Source: Microtetraspora malaysiensis (lineage in GTDB: Bacteria > Actinomycetota > Actinomycetes > Streptosporangiales > Streptosporangiaceae). From it: a DNA stretch of 64,000 nucleotides. The DNA lies in contig NZ_BBYJ01000020.1 in the NCBI RefSeq assembly GCF_001528665.1, forward strand, positions 1 to 64,000. The letters run 5' to 3'. How positions within the stretch are numbered: the stretch's first letter is position 1; each line of letters starts with the position of its first letter. The notes below the pieces were generated by a model, which worked only from the letters and a program-made list of their open reading frames with translations, was not told where the DNA came from and made no database searches. Below, in pieces: positions 15,795 through 23,630 of this stretch. The position numbers and the translations under genes are program-made.

Positions 15795-16664
15795 TCAGCG
15801 AAGCACCTGTGCCGCTCCGCCCTGGTCCGGCTGGTTTATCGGTACATCGTCGAAGTCCACAACCTCAGATGCCGGAGGTGCCACGATCTTCACCTTTGCA
15901 TTCCAATGGTGGTATCGAGTATCCACCACCTGGGTACTCGGCTTCCTGGCCAGATTGCCGTCAGGGTCAAGGACATACACCATTGCTTCGTACTGCGTAA
16001 TCAGACGGACAGGCAATCCCTCCTTGCTGATGAACAACCTGAACGAGATCTTGTACTTGTCCGGGTTCATGGGCCCTAGCCCGGCGTACAGATCCTGAGG
16101 AGTCTTGAGGGTGCCGCGATACTCGCCTGAGCGGAAAGAAGCGGATTTCGAGATCACGGACTTCAGCCTTGCGGGGTTGAGAGTGTCTACAAGTTGATCG
16201 CCGCGCTGACCGTAACTTCCCCAGTGTGTGTTGTTCTTGCCGAACCTGATCCAGGTCGTTCCTTCAGGCATCGGACCCCAGTTCAAACCGTGGACACGGA
16301 CACCCTGGACATAGGTGTAGCGTCCCATGTTGACTGCGCGAATGGGTGTCCTCATGGCTTCCGCCTCTTCGTCGGTGAGGGTGGCCTTGAGCCCGGGGAT
16401 GATCTTCATCTTGGATGTGAGGTCATAACCGACTACGCCAGACTTCCCAAACCCGACCGTGCCGGTGGTCCGCCTGATGTAGGTCTGCTTGGAACCCTTG
16501 ATGGTCGTCCGGCTCGTCTCTGAAACCAGAACCCCTCGCCCGGCCACGAACTGCCGCCTGAGAGCCTGGATCGGATTGACGGCGGATGCGGCAAGAGCAG
16601 TGCCCGTGTCGGTAAGCAGGACCGCGAGCATACCGAGCACGACGACGACGTTAAGACGCTTCAT
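15795..16664 (-). CDS. Secreted LolA/LppX-like protein
   Basis: This 289-residue exported protein has a Sec signal peptide (basic MKRLNVVVVLGMLAVLLTD, cleavage after ALAA near residue 26) and no lipobox. The mature part is rich in beta-strand-like segments (TIKGSKQTYIRRTTGTVGFG, YKISFRLFISKEGLPVRLIT), like the LolA/LprG/LppX fold of lipid or hydrophobic-molecule carriers. AAGGAGCG precedes the ATG. It is transcribed against the other island genes and towards the phosphatase gene. Function unknown. Confidence 0.6.
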   Translation of the reverse strand: MKRLNVVVVLGMLAVLLTDTGTALAASAVNPIQALRRQFVAGRGVLVSETSRTTIKGSKQTYIRRTTGTVGFGKSGVVGYDLTSKMKIIPGLKATLTDEEAEAMRTPIRAVNMGRYTYVQGVRVHGLNWGPMPEGTTWIRFGKNNTHWGSYGQRGDQLVDTLNPARLKSVISKSASFRSGEYRGTLKTPQDLYAGLGPMNPDKYKISFRLFISKEGLPVRLITQYEAMVYVLDPDGNLARKPSTQVVDTRYHHWNAKVKIVAPPASEVVDFDDVPINQPDQGGAAQVLR

Positions 16665-16906
16665 ATCGCTCCTTGAGCTAAAGCAAGCGATAGAAATCTT
16701 GTCGCCTTTGAATCACGTAGTGATCTCGGAGTTCGTTAGATTAGTGCTCTACGTTCACATTTGGGACACTTTGCGGGATAGATCGAGGACTGCCGGAACC
16801 GCCTCGGCGGAGTTCAGGTGCTCGTCACAACCTCGGCCGCCGACCACGTCACGGCGGAGGATGTGGAGTTCGCGCGGGCTCTGGCGCGTGAGGCGGCCTC
16901 GGTGGG

Positions 16907-17737
16907 GTGGCGGTCGGCAAGCTAACCACACCGATGGTGCGTTCATGGCGGGCCAAACTCATCAACAAAGGTGTCTCGGTGTCCACGGCGGCCAAGGCAT
17001 ACCGCCTGCTGCGGGCCGTGCTCATGACGGCGGTAGAAGAGGACAAGCTGATCAGCCGGAACCCCTGCCGTATCAAGGGCGCGGACAACGAGCAGACGCC
17101 GGAACGTCCCATCCTCACCGTCGCCCAGGTCTTCGAGCTATCTGACCGGATGGACGATCGCCGCTTTCGTGCGTTGATCCTGCTCACCACGTTCGCAAGC
17201 CTCCGGTGGGGCGAAGTGATCGCGCTGCGCCGGTCGGACATCGACCTCAAGGCGCGCACGGTCCGGGTGCGGGAACAGCTCATCGAACTGGACGGGGGAG
17301 AGATGGTGCTCGCGCCGCCCAAGTCTCGGGCCGGCAAGCGGACCGTCAGCATCCCCGCCGCGATCGTTCCGGCACTGTCTGAGCATCTCGCCGAGTTCGT
17401 CGAAACGGCGGACGACTCGTTCGTCTTTCTCGGCAAGCGGGGCGCATTCCTACGCGGCGGCAACTTCCGGCGTGAGGCGCGCTGGTCGAAAGCCCTGGCC
17501 ACGATGGGAGTCAAGAGCCTGCACTTCCACGACCTTCGGCACACCGGCAACACACTCGCCGCGCAGTCAGGCGCGAGCCTCGCCGACCTCAAGGCTCGGA
17601 TGGGGCACGACAGCGACCGTGCGGCGCTGATCTACCAGCACGCCACCCGCGACGCGGACCAGAAGATCGCTGACGCGTTGAGCGCCCGGGTGGAAGCTGA
17701 GCGCAAGGACTCAGAAGATGCTCCGGCCAGACGCTAA
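16907..17737 (+). CDS. int: Tyrosine integrase of E4, N-terminally shortened
   Basis: A 276-residue site-specific recombinase. It retains part of the core-binding domain (LTTPMVRSWRAKLINKG) and the whole catalytic domain: Arg in FASLRWGEV, HDLRHTG (H-x-x-R-H), MGHDSD and the nucleophile Tyr in ALIYQHAT. Full-length relatives begin 80-100 residues earlier with an arm-binding domain; here upstream bases 16665-16906 do not read as integrase and contain a short unrelated reading fragment at 16816-16925. Start at GTG 16907 is formal only. The stop overlaps an arm octamer beside tRNA-Ala, the normal layout. Ability to recombine is doubtful without the N terminus. Confidence 0.8.
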   Translation: MAVGKLTTPMVRSWRAKLINKGVSVSTAAKAYRLLRAVLMTAVEEDKLISRNPCRIKGADNEQTPERPILTVAQVFELSDRMDDRRFRALILLTTFASLRWGEVIALRRSDIDLKARTVRVREQLIELDGGEMVLAPPKSRAGKRTVSIPAAIVPALSEHLAEFVETADDSFVFLGKRGAFLRGGNFRREARWSKALATMGVKSLHFHDLRHTGNTLAAQSGASLADLKARMGHDSDRAALIYQHATRDADQKIADALSARVEAERKDSEDAPARR

Positions 17738-17788
17738 TGGCACGTTAATGGCACGAACGCCGCTTTCCTTGATCCGGAAAGCGGCGTT
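17736..17788. other. int-side arm sites and terminator next to tRNA-Ala
   Basis: AATGGCAC at 17736-17743 and 17747-17754 is followed by a perfect hairpin (AACGCCGCTTTCC, GGAAAGCGGCGTT) and TTTT, so it can end int transcription. The layout equals that at 6620-6672. Confidence 0.7.
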
Positions 17789-17793
17789 TTGGC

Positions 17794-17869
17794 TGGTGGA
17801 GCCTAGGAGATTCGAACTCCTGACATCCTGCTTGCAAAGCAGGCGCTCTGCCAACTGAGCTAAGGCCCC
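17794..17869 (-). tRNA. tRNA-Ala(TGC)
   Basis: The complementary strand folds as a full cloverleaf: acceptor GGGGCCT/AGGCTCC (one G-U pair), D arm AGCTCAGTTGGCAGAGC, anticodon loop with TGC, T arm containing GTTCGAATC, and encoded CCA. Its 3' 44 bp (17795-17838) are the attachment core repeated at four sites to the left. Insertion regenerates the 3' end, so the gene stays functional. Confidence 0.95.
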
Positions 17870-17885
17870 TGGTGCTAGGGAAAGC

Positions 17886-18608
17886 TTACCGGGCGGAAGT
17901 GGCAGCGTGGTGCGCGCCGACCCCTTCGGTGGCGGTGAGCAGAGCGGGGAACTCCGCGACCGACTCGACGATGTGGGTGGCGCCGCCGTCGATGAGGCGC
18001 TCACGGCTGTGGCCGCCGGACAGCATCCCCGCGACGATCGAGGCGCCCGCGCGTCTGCCGGCGAGCATGTGGTTCTCCGAGTCGCCGAGAACGGCCACCT
18101 CGCGTACGTCCTCGAGGCCGGCGCGTAACAGGGCGGTGAGGATCAGATCCGGGAAGGGGCGGCCCCGTCCGGAGCAGTCCTCGGGGCAGAGGGCGAAGTC
18201 GAGCTCTCCGGCCCAGCCGAGCGTGCCCAGGACACGTCCGAGAGTGGATCGGGTGAAGCCGGTGACCAAGGCGATCTTGACCTCGGCCTCGCGGAGCTGT
18301 CGCAGCGCCTCGACGGCCTCGGGAAGCGGGAACAGCCCCGTCCGCTCGATGGCCCCCTCGTAGGCGCGCTCGAACGTGAGGTTCGCTGCCTGTGCCTGGG
18401 CCTCGTTGCCCGGGAAGATGCCGCGGAAGACGTCGATCGTCGGGCAGCCCCGGGACCTGTGCACGTGCACCATGGCGCGCGCGTACGCACCGGTCCCGGG
18501 GACGATGCCCTGGGTGGCGATCGCCTCAGCGAACGCCCTTTCCACCATCGCGATGTCGCCGATCGTGGTGCCGGCCAGGTCAAGGCAGACCAGCCGTACG
18601 GGCGTCAT
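17886..18608 (-). CDS. Phosphonatase-like HAD hydrolase
   Basis: A 240-residue haloacid-dehalogenase phosphatase. Motif I reads CLDLAGTT (nucleophile Asp near residue 9), motif II lies in ALVTGFTRST, and the C-terminal acidic motif is VLGDSENHMLAGRRAGA. The DxAGTT form and the helical cap fit the phosphonatase-like subgroup, whose substrates are mostly unknown. GGAAGG precedes the ATG at 18608. It lies directly right of tRNA-Ala, so it is core chromosome next to the integration site. Confidence 0.85.
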   Translation of the reverse strand: MTPVRLVCLDLAGTTIGDIAMVERAFAEAIATQGIVPGTGAYARAMVHVHRSRGCPTIDVFRGIFPGNEAQAQAANLTFERAYEGAIERTGLFPLPEAVEALRQLREAEVKIALVTGFTRSTLGRVLGTLGWAGELDFALCPEDCSGRGRPFPDLILTALLRAGLEDVREVAVLGDSENHMLAGRRAGASIVAGMLSGGHSRERLIDGGATHIVESVAEFPALLTATEGVGAHHAATSAR

Positions 18609-18647
18609 GCCCGTTCCTTCCCCACGATCAAGGTCCACCCCCGGTGG

Positions 18648-18767
18648 TCAGTTCTCGCTGCCGGTGGCCTCAGTCCACAGGTCCAGCTCGGCGCGGTCCG
18701 CCTGCACCTTGCGCCAGACGAGCAGTCCCCCAAGAGCGACCAGCGCCAGAACGAGCAGCTTCTTCAC
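18648..18767 (-). CDS. DLW-39 family small membrane protein
   Basis: A 39-residue protein: a basic start MKKLL, one hydrophobic helix (VLALVALGGLLVWRK), then QADRAELDLWTEATGSEN with the DLW motif that names the family. It starts with GTG. Its length and sequence match the conserved actinobacterial DLW-39 protein of unknown function, usually found near gyrA and the tRNA-Ile/tRNA-Ala genes. Here it stays near tRNA-Ala but is 32 kb from tRNA-Ile and gyrA. Confidence 0.85.
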   Translation of the reverse strand: MKKLLVLALVALGGLLVWRKVQADRAELDLWTEATGSEN

Positions 18768-19055
18768 GGTGTGACCCCACTTCTATGACGGTCTCACCTG
18801 CCGGGTGAGACAACGCCCGGTTCTACGGTTCCCTGCAGCCTAGCAAGGGATGGACGTTCAGCCCTGCTCACGATGGAACCGGTTGGACCTTATCCCAAGG
18901 CCCAATCGGTCCGTATGGCAGGTCGTACAACTCGCGACGAACGGTGTACTACGTGAGATTGCCCAGGTCACGGACGCGCTAATCCCGGCGACGCGAGCAA
19001 GGTCGGCGGCTTTTCGGACAACCATCGCCGGATCCGCCCTGAGCAAAAAACGTTC

Positions 19056-19448
19056 TCACGAGACGGGGGTGGACAGGAGCACCCTCGTACCTTCGGGCCC
19101 GGTACGGATGTTGACATCGGAGAGCCGGTGCATCAGCCAGATCCCGCGGCCGCCGAAATCGAACCGAGACAGGCGCTTGCGATGCAGCGAGCGGTCGGGG
19201 ATGCCCGGCCCGCTGTCGGTGACCTCGCAGCGCAGCACGCCCGGCTCTCTCCACATGGCGATGCCCCGGGGGGCGTTGCCGTACCGGACGGCGTTGGTGA
19301 CCGCCTCGTGCACGGCGAGAACGTAGTCCTCCAGCGCCATGCCGGTCAGGCCGGCGTTGCGGGCCGAGTCGGTGACCATGTGCCGGACCATTGTGATCGT
19401 GCTGCGGTCGAACTCCAGGCTCAGGAGGGTGCCCGACACCTCGTCCAC
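19056..19448 (-). CDS. ATP-binding protein of the RsbW/anti-sigma type
   Basis: This protein of about 130 residues consists of one HATPase domain: VHEAVTNAVRYGNAPRG (N box), VTDSGPGIPD (D-x-G box), FGGRGIWLMHRLSD (lid). The GTG start chosen (19448) has GAGAGG before it; an upstream start would add a basic, unconserved extension. Such proteins act as anti-sigma-factor kinases or regulators in actinomycetes; the partner is not encoded next to it. Confidence 0.75.
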   Translation of the reverse strand: MDEVSGTLLSLEFDRSTITMVRHMVTDSARNAGLTGMALEDYVLAVHEAVTNAVRYGNAPRGIAMWREPGVLRCEVTDSGPGIPDRSLHRKRLSRFDFGGRGIWLMHRLSDVNIRTGPEGTRVLLSTPVS

Positions 19449-19547
19449 CGCCTCTCGCCGTCTGCGGCTTTCGTCTCTTTTGCCGATACCTCTACTAACC
19501 GGCGAGGGCCGCCTGACACATCCTGCGGACAATCGGCTGAGGAAAGC

Positions 19548-19787
19548 TCAGTCGCCGAGCAGATCGTCGAACTCGCCGGCCTTGACCGCGTGGGCGAAGA
19601 GACGCAGGTCTGCGGCTCGGTAGACGAGCGCGGGCCCCTCGGGGTGCCGCGAGTTCCGCATCGCCACGCCGCCGCCGGGCAGCGGCGCGAGTTCGACGCA
19701 GTTGCCGTTCGGGTTGCTGTACCGGCTCTTGCGCCAGGGAAGGTCGCCCAGTTCGGCGCACGACGCTCCGTTGGGGAAATCGGTCAT
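19548..19787 (-). CDS. DUF397 domain protein
   Basis: This 79-residue protein has the DUF397 signature: WRKSRYSNPNGNCVELAPL, then VAMRNSRHPEGPALVYR and a final helix with FAHAVKAGEFDDLL. In actinomycetes these small proteins are usually coded next to an XRE-DUF5753 regulator and act with it. Here no such partner is adjacent; the only one in the window (12318) is frameshifted and 7 kb away in island E4. Confidence 0.88.
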   Translation of the reverse strand: MTDFPNGASCAELGDLPWRKSRYSNPNGNCVELAPLPGGGVAMRNSRHPEGPALVYRAADLRLFAHAVKAGEFDDLLGD

Positions 19788-19836
19788 CCATGCCTCACTC
19801 TCTCTTGATCATGGGCAAGAATACGACCCTCCCATT

Positions 19837-19859
19837 TGCACGTGCATCCGTACATGCAC
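19837..19859. promoter_or_regulatory. Palindromes upstream of the DUF397 gene
   Basis: TGCACGTGCA (19837-19846) is a perfect palindrome overlapping an inverted pair GTGCAT...ATGCAC (19842-19859), about 50 bp before the DUF397 start. A regulator site is likely. Confidence 0.4.
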
Positions 19860-19905
19860 TGACAGATGCCCTGATATACCGAATCGGCAGAACTCCGGCG
19901 TACGG

Positions 19906-20631
19906 CTATCGCGGGCCGCGAGCGCGTACGGCGATGAAGGCGGCCGCGAGAAGCACCCCGGTGGCGACCCCGACGAGGAAGCCCGATCCGCCGTCGCTCG
20001 CGCCCGTCTTGATCAGGACGACACCGACCACGGCCAGGAAAGCGAGATATGCCGCCGAGAAGGCGTAGAAGCGGCGACTGAAGAAGGTGCGTCGCCTGGG
20101 GGCGTCCGGAGGCGAGGCGACCTCGGCGGCCGGGCCCGCGCTGGCGGAGGCGGGGCGCTTGAAGTATTCGAAGTACATCCAGGAGCCACACGGCTCCCAG
20201 CCTTCGGGGGCGAGGCGGGCGCTCAACGCGCGGCGTCCCCCGACCGGGACCCGCTCGCGGCGGTACTCCCACTGAAGCGGACGCTCGGCGTCGCGGCGGC
20301 AGACGAAACGGCCGAGGCCGTCCACCCGCTCGACCTCCCAGCCCTGCTGCCCGAAGTGGTCGAGCATCTGCCGGTCCTGGAAGATGTCGGCGGTCCACCG
20401 CCACTCCCTCGCCTGCGGCGGCGCCTCGCCCTCGTCGGCAGTACGCGCGGTGAGTTCGGCGGCGAAGTCGGCCGCGGGGCCGAACTCGGCCTCGGCCTCG
20501 GCCTCGGCCCCGGTCTCGTCGAGGTGGGCGGCCAGGTCGTCGATCGTGGCGGCCACCTGGTCCGCCGGGACGCCCGAGGCGCGCAGCCGCTCCGCCAGCT
20601 CCTCGAAGTAGTCGTCAGAGGTGCCCGTCAT
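19906..20631 (-). CDS. HAAS-domain / DUF2812-like membrane protein
   Basis: A 241-residue protein. Residues 1-55 are a HAAS-like helical domain (YFEELAERLRASGVP...). Residues 80-150 resemble DUF2812 (DRQMLDHFGQQGWEVERVDG, LQWEYRRERV). Two transmembrane helices lie at the C-terminal end (AAYLAFLAVVGVVLIKTG and GFLVGVATGVLLAAAFIAV). HAAS proteins are commonly coupled to PadR regulators, as here: its ATG overlaps the PadR stop by 4 bases. It probably controls or senses a membrane process under PadR control. Confidence 0.75.
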   Translation of the reverse strand: MTGTSDDYFEELAERLRASGVPADQVAATIDDLAAHLDETGAEAEAEAEFGPAADFAAELTARTADEGEAPPQAREWRWTADIFQDRQMLDHFGQQGWEVERVDGLGRFVCRRDAERPLQWEYRRERVPVGGRRALSARLAPEGWEPCGSWMYFEYFKRPASASAGPAAEVASPPDAPRRRTFFSRRFYAFSAAYLAFLAVVGVVLIKTGASDGGSGFLVGVATGVLLAAAFIAVRARGPR

Positions 20632-20966
20632 TCGATCTTTCCCTTGGACAGCACGGCGCGTACCGAGTCGTCGAACGCCAGCCACAACTGGCCCTGCTCG
20701 TCGAGAGTCCGGTGCCCTTCCTCGGTGAGGCGGTAGTAGCGGCGGCCCGGCCCCCGCTCGGTGGCCCGGAACTCCGCGGCGACCAGCCCCGCCTCCTCCA
20801 ACCGGTTGAGCACGGGGTAGAGCGTGCCGCCCCTGATCTGGCCCAGCCCGGTGCCCGCCAACGTCTTGGCGATCTCGTATCCGTAGCTCTCGCCCTCGGT
20901 GAGGCTGGCGAGCACCAGGAGGTCGAGGACGCCCTTGAGCCAGCTCGCGCGTCGGTCGGTGGCCAT
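20628..20966 (-). CDS. PadR-family transcriptional regulator
   Basis: A 112-residue PadR-type winged helix: LKGVLDLLVLASLTEGESYG, then GLGQIRGGTLYPVLNRLEEA, and a wing with RRYYRLTEEG. PadR proteins are ligand-controlled repressors of membrane or transport genes. It sits in the middle of an operon: the CPBP gene ends 4 bp upstream and the HAAS gene starts within its stop codon. Confidence 0.92.
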   Translation of the reverse strand: MATDRRASWLKGVLDLLVLASLTEGESYGYEIAKTLAGTGLGQIRGGTLYPVLNRLEEAGLVAAEFRATERGPGRRYYRLTEEGHRTLDEQGQLWLAFDDSVRAVLSKGKIE

Positions 20967-20970
20967 GCGC

Positions 20971-21729
20971 TCATCCTCGCACCGGTTCGACCGCTCCCGT
21001 GTCGGCGCCGGCCGGCCGTTCGGGGGTGGGCACGAAGAGCAGCCCGCGGAGGTCCATGAGGGCGTGGACGACGATCGGGAGGAGCAGGCTGCCCTGGGCG
21101 AGGTACAGCGCGGTGAGGCCGCATCCGGCCAGCGTCACCATCAGCAGCCCCTTCCACCCCTGGTACCAGTGGCCGGCGACGAAGATGATCAGGGCCGCTC
21201 CGGCCGCCACCTTGACATCGAGGCCGAGCACGCCGACGCCGAGCGCGATCAGGAAGCCGCGGTAGAGCACCTCCTCGCAGATGCCCGCGGTCACCGCCAT
21301 CGCGGCCGCGGCCCAGCGCTCGGCCGTCGTACGCGGCAGCATCGCGCTGAAGGCGGCCTGGCCGGGGATGTCGCGGCCCGACTTCGCCCGGCTCCGGAGC
21401 ACCAGGGTCACGATGACCAGGCCGATCGTCGCCCCGACGACCATTCCGATGATCCACGAACCGCCGCCGGACGGCATCACGAGGCCGAGGTCGGCGAGGC
21501 CGACGCCCGGTGACATCGCGGCGAGGGCGAGCGCGACGGCCATCAGGCCCCACGACTCGGCGATCCAGGAGCGGAACATCCGTACGAGCGCACGGGGGTC
21601 GCCGTCCCGGCGGCGGACCAGCCGGTCGTACGAGCGCTTGCCCAGCCAGGGGGCGAGGAGCAGCAGGTACGCCACCAGCGGGGCGGCGAGCCAGGCGGCG
21701 AGGGTGGAGAAATCAGGGGAGATCGTCAT
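20971..21729 (-). CDS. CPBP-family intramembrane protease
   Basis: A 252-residue membrane protein with about seven hydrophobic helices and the CPBP (CAAX protease and bacteriocin-processing) motifs: EEVLYRGFLIALG (E-E-x-x-x-R) in the centre, FVAGHWYQGWKG with the metal-binding or catalytic His, and HALMDLRG near the C terminus. Substrate unknown. It is the first gene of the CPBP-PadR-HAAS operon. Confidence 0.88.
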   Translation of the reverse strand: MTISPDFSTLAAWLAAPLVAYLLLLAPWLGKRSYDRLVRRRDGDPRALVRMFRSWIAESWGLMAVALALAAMSPGVGLADLGLVMPSGGGSWIIGMVVGATIGLVIVTLVLRSRAKSGRDIPGQAAFSAMLPRTTAERWAAAAMAVTAGICEEVLYRGFLIALGVGVLGLDVKVAAGAALIIFVAGHWYQGWKGLLMVTLAGCGLTALYLAQGSLLLPIVVHALMDLRGLLFVPTPERPAGADTGAVEPVRG

Positions 21730-21795
21730 CGCCGGTTGTCCCTTCTTCGTTGCGTGACGATCTAAACCGTAAGGCAACCTAGTTAGGATTACAAC

Positions 21796-22365
21796 CTAGA
21801 TGAGTTCGCTAGTACGGAGGACGGTGGCGAAGCGACCGTGGTGGAGGCTGGCCGCGGTGGCCCGAGTCAGCTCCTCGGCCGTGACGACGTCGCCGTCCGG
21901 CCCCACAGCGTCGAAGGTGTGCATCGCGTCGATCGGGTAGAGCACGTCGAAGCCGAGGTTTCCGCCCATCCGGGCGGTGATCTCGTTGCACATGTTGGTC
22001 TGGATCCCGGCGATGACGATCTGGCCGATACCCCGCCCGCGCAGCCAGCCCAAGAGGTCCGGCGTGCCGTAGAACGCCGAGTTGACCGCCTTGGTGACCA
22101 ACAGGTCCGGCTCGGCGCCGTCCATCGCCTCGATGACGACGTCCTTGAACGCGTGCCCCGGCGTGTCCGCCGCCAGCGGCGCTCCGGGCCTCTGCGTGGC
22201 ATGCCGGACGAGCACGACCGGCCGCTCCGCGGCGCGCCAGGCGCGGATCAGCGCGGCGATGTTCTTCTCGGCGTCCGGATTGTCCCTGCGCCCCCAGAAG
22301 GCGTCCTCGAAGCCCTTCTGCACGTCGATGACGATCAGGGCGGCGTTGGTGTCGATCTCTCTCAT
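21796..22365 (-). CDS. Isochorismatase-like cysteine hydrolase
   Basis: A 189-residue cysteine hydrolase of the isochorismatase/nicotinamidase superfamily: catalytic Asp in LIVIDVQKGF, Lys in VTKAVNSAFYGT, nucleophile Cys in GIQTNMCNEITARMG. Substrate (an amide or isochorismate) cannot be read from sequence. It is divergent from the GlxA-type regulator with 72 bp between starts, a common pair in actinomycetes, so the regulator probably controls it. Confidence 0.88.
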   Translation of the reverse strand: MREIDTNAALIVIDVQKGFEDAFWGRRDNPDAEKNIAALIRAWRAAERPVVLVRHATQRPGAPLAADTPGHAFKDVVIEAMDGAEPDLLVTKAVNSAFYGTPDLLGWLRGRGIGQIVIAGIQTNMCNEITARMGGNLGFDVLYPIDAMHTFDAVGPDGDVVTAEELTRATAASLHHGRFATVLRTSELI

Positions 22366-22437
22366 GCCCCCAAGCCTGGCCCTGGCCCGGCCGCGACGGT
22401 GAGTGGCAGAAATGTCATCGTTCGATATTTTCCTGCC

Positions 22438-23391
22438 ATGTTCACCGTTGCCGCCCTGCTTTACGACGATGTCCGGGCCTTCGACTTCGGAGTGATCTGC
22501 GAGGTCTGGGGGATGGACCGCACGAACGGAGGCCTGCCCGGTTTCGAGCTGCGCCGCTGCTCGGCGGGCGCGCGGCCGGTTCGGATGTTCCCCGGGGTGA
22601 CGGTGTCGGCCACCCATGACCTGACCGGGCTCGACGATGCCGACCTGGTCGTGGTCCCCGGGCGGGACGCCCCGTTCACACCGGTTGAGCCGGAGGTGCT
22701 GTGCGCGCTACGCGAGGCGCACGCGCGGGGCGTTCCCGTCGGGTCGCTCTGCGCGGGCGCGTTCGTCCTCGCCGCCGCCGGGCTGCTGGACGGGCGCCGG
22801 GCGGTGACCCACTGGGCGCTCGCCGACCGGCTCGCCACCGACCATCCGCAGGTGCGCGTCGAGCCTGATGTGCTGTTCATCGAGGACCGGGGCGTCTGGA
22901 CCGGCGCGGGCACCGTCGGCGGGGTGGACCTCTGCCTCGAACTCGTCCGGCGGTCGCACGGCGCGACCGTGGCCAACGCCATCGCCCGCCGCATGGTGGC
23001 CGCGGCGCACCGGACCGGGGGGCAGGCGCAGTTCATCGAGCGCCCGGTCCCGCCGGTCACCACGACGAGGTCCGCGCTGGCCGAGACCATGGACTGGGCG
23101 AGGGCGCACCTCGACCGGCCGCTGACCGTGGCCGACCTGGCCAGACGGGCCCGCTCGGCGCCGCGCACGTTCGCCCGCCACTTCACCGAGGCGACGGGGA
23201 CGACCCCGGCCCGCTGGCTCGTCGCGCAGCGGGTCGCGGAGGCGCAGCGGCTGCTGGAGGCCGGAGAGCTGTCCGTGGAGCAGATCGCCGGCCGGTGCGG
23301 CTTCGGGACCACCACGATGCTCCGCCGTCACTTCCTCCGCATAGTCGGGACAACTCCTACGGCGTACCGGCGGACGTTCGCCCGGGCATGA
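22438..23391 (+). CDS. GlxA-family regulator: DJ-1/PfpI domain plus AraC HTH
   Basis: A 317-residue transcriptional regulator. Residues 1-185 form a DJ-1/PfpI class I amidotransferase-like sensor with Cys in VGSLCAGAFVLAAAGLLDG and VTHWALADRL. Residues 215-315 are two AraC HTH units (LTVADLARRARSAPRTFARH and QIAGRCGFGTTTMLRRHF). It is divergent from the cysteine hydrolase gene, which is the likely target. Confidence 0.92.
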   Translation: MFTVAALLYDDVRAFDFGVICEVWGMDRTNGGLPGFELRRCSAGARPVRMFPGVTVSATHDLTGLDDADLVVVPGRDAPFTPVEPEVLCALREAHARGVPVGSLCAGAFVLAAAGLLDGRRAVTHWALADRLATDHPQVRVEPDVLFIEDRGVWTGAGTVGGVDLCLELVRRSHGATVANAIARRMVAAAHRTGGQAQFIERPVPPVTTTRSALAETMDWARAHLDRPLTVADLARRARSAPRTFARHFTEATGTTPARWLVAQRVAEAQRLLEAGELSVEQIAGRCGFGTTTMLRRHFLRIVGTTPTAYRRTFARA

Positions 23392-23420
23392 CCTGGGCCG
23401 ACAGGGGTAATTGCGGGCCC

Positions 23421-23627
23421 ATGGCCCGAATAGCGGCGGAATCTCTGATCGAACGGCCGGCCGCCTGGGGCGTCGGCACGGTCTTCGGCCTGCCCGGCGA
23501 GGTGCCGGGCAGGGCGACCTGCCGGCAGGCCGAGAAGTTCACCGAGGCGTTCCCGCGTGGCCGGCCGCACAAGACGGCGATCGCGACCACGCCGCTCAAG
23601 AACCGGATCCGGCAGAAGGGCGACTAG
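23421..23627 (+). pseudogene. Remnant of a TPP-dependent oxidase/decarboxylase with internal deletion
   Basis: The first ~26 residues (MARIAAESLIERPAAWGV, then VFGLPGE) are the usual N terminus of thiamine-pyrophosphate enzymes of the pyruvate-oxidase/acetolactate-synthase group. The last ~35 (QAEKFTEAFPRGRPHKTAIA, then KNRIRQKGD) are a typical C terminus of the same group. The ~500 residues between are missing, but the frame is kept. It ends 3 bp before the next gene, so a large in-frame deletion left a scar. It cannot be catalytic. Confidence 0.65.
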
Positions 23628-23630
23628 ACC

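Larger units (their letters stand above)
7685..17838. mobile_element. Module E4: 10.1-kb genomic island at tRNA-Ala
   Basis: It is bounded by att copy 4 and the tRNA-Ala gene. It contains an ABC-3C-like operon, a frameshifted XRE regulator, an RsbW-like ATPase, an HTH/PP2C pair, a secreted protein and a tyrosine integrase whose 3' end touches arm sites beside the tRNA. No transfer or replication genes are visible, so it is an integrative island rather than a complete conjugative element. The integrase lacks its N terminus, so present mobility is doubtful. Confidence 0.75.

Noticed and set aside
1524-17838. A complete actinobacterial integrative conjugative element
   Set aside because: No FtsK-like transfer gene, replication initiator or relaxase can be found in any module.
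18780-19050. Small gene between DLW-39 and the ATP-binding protein
   Set aside because: No frame with plausible codon use and start site.
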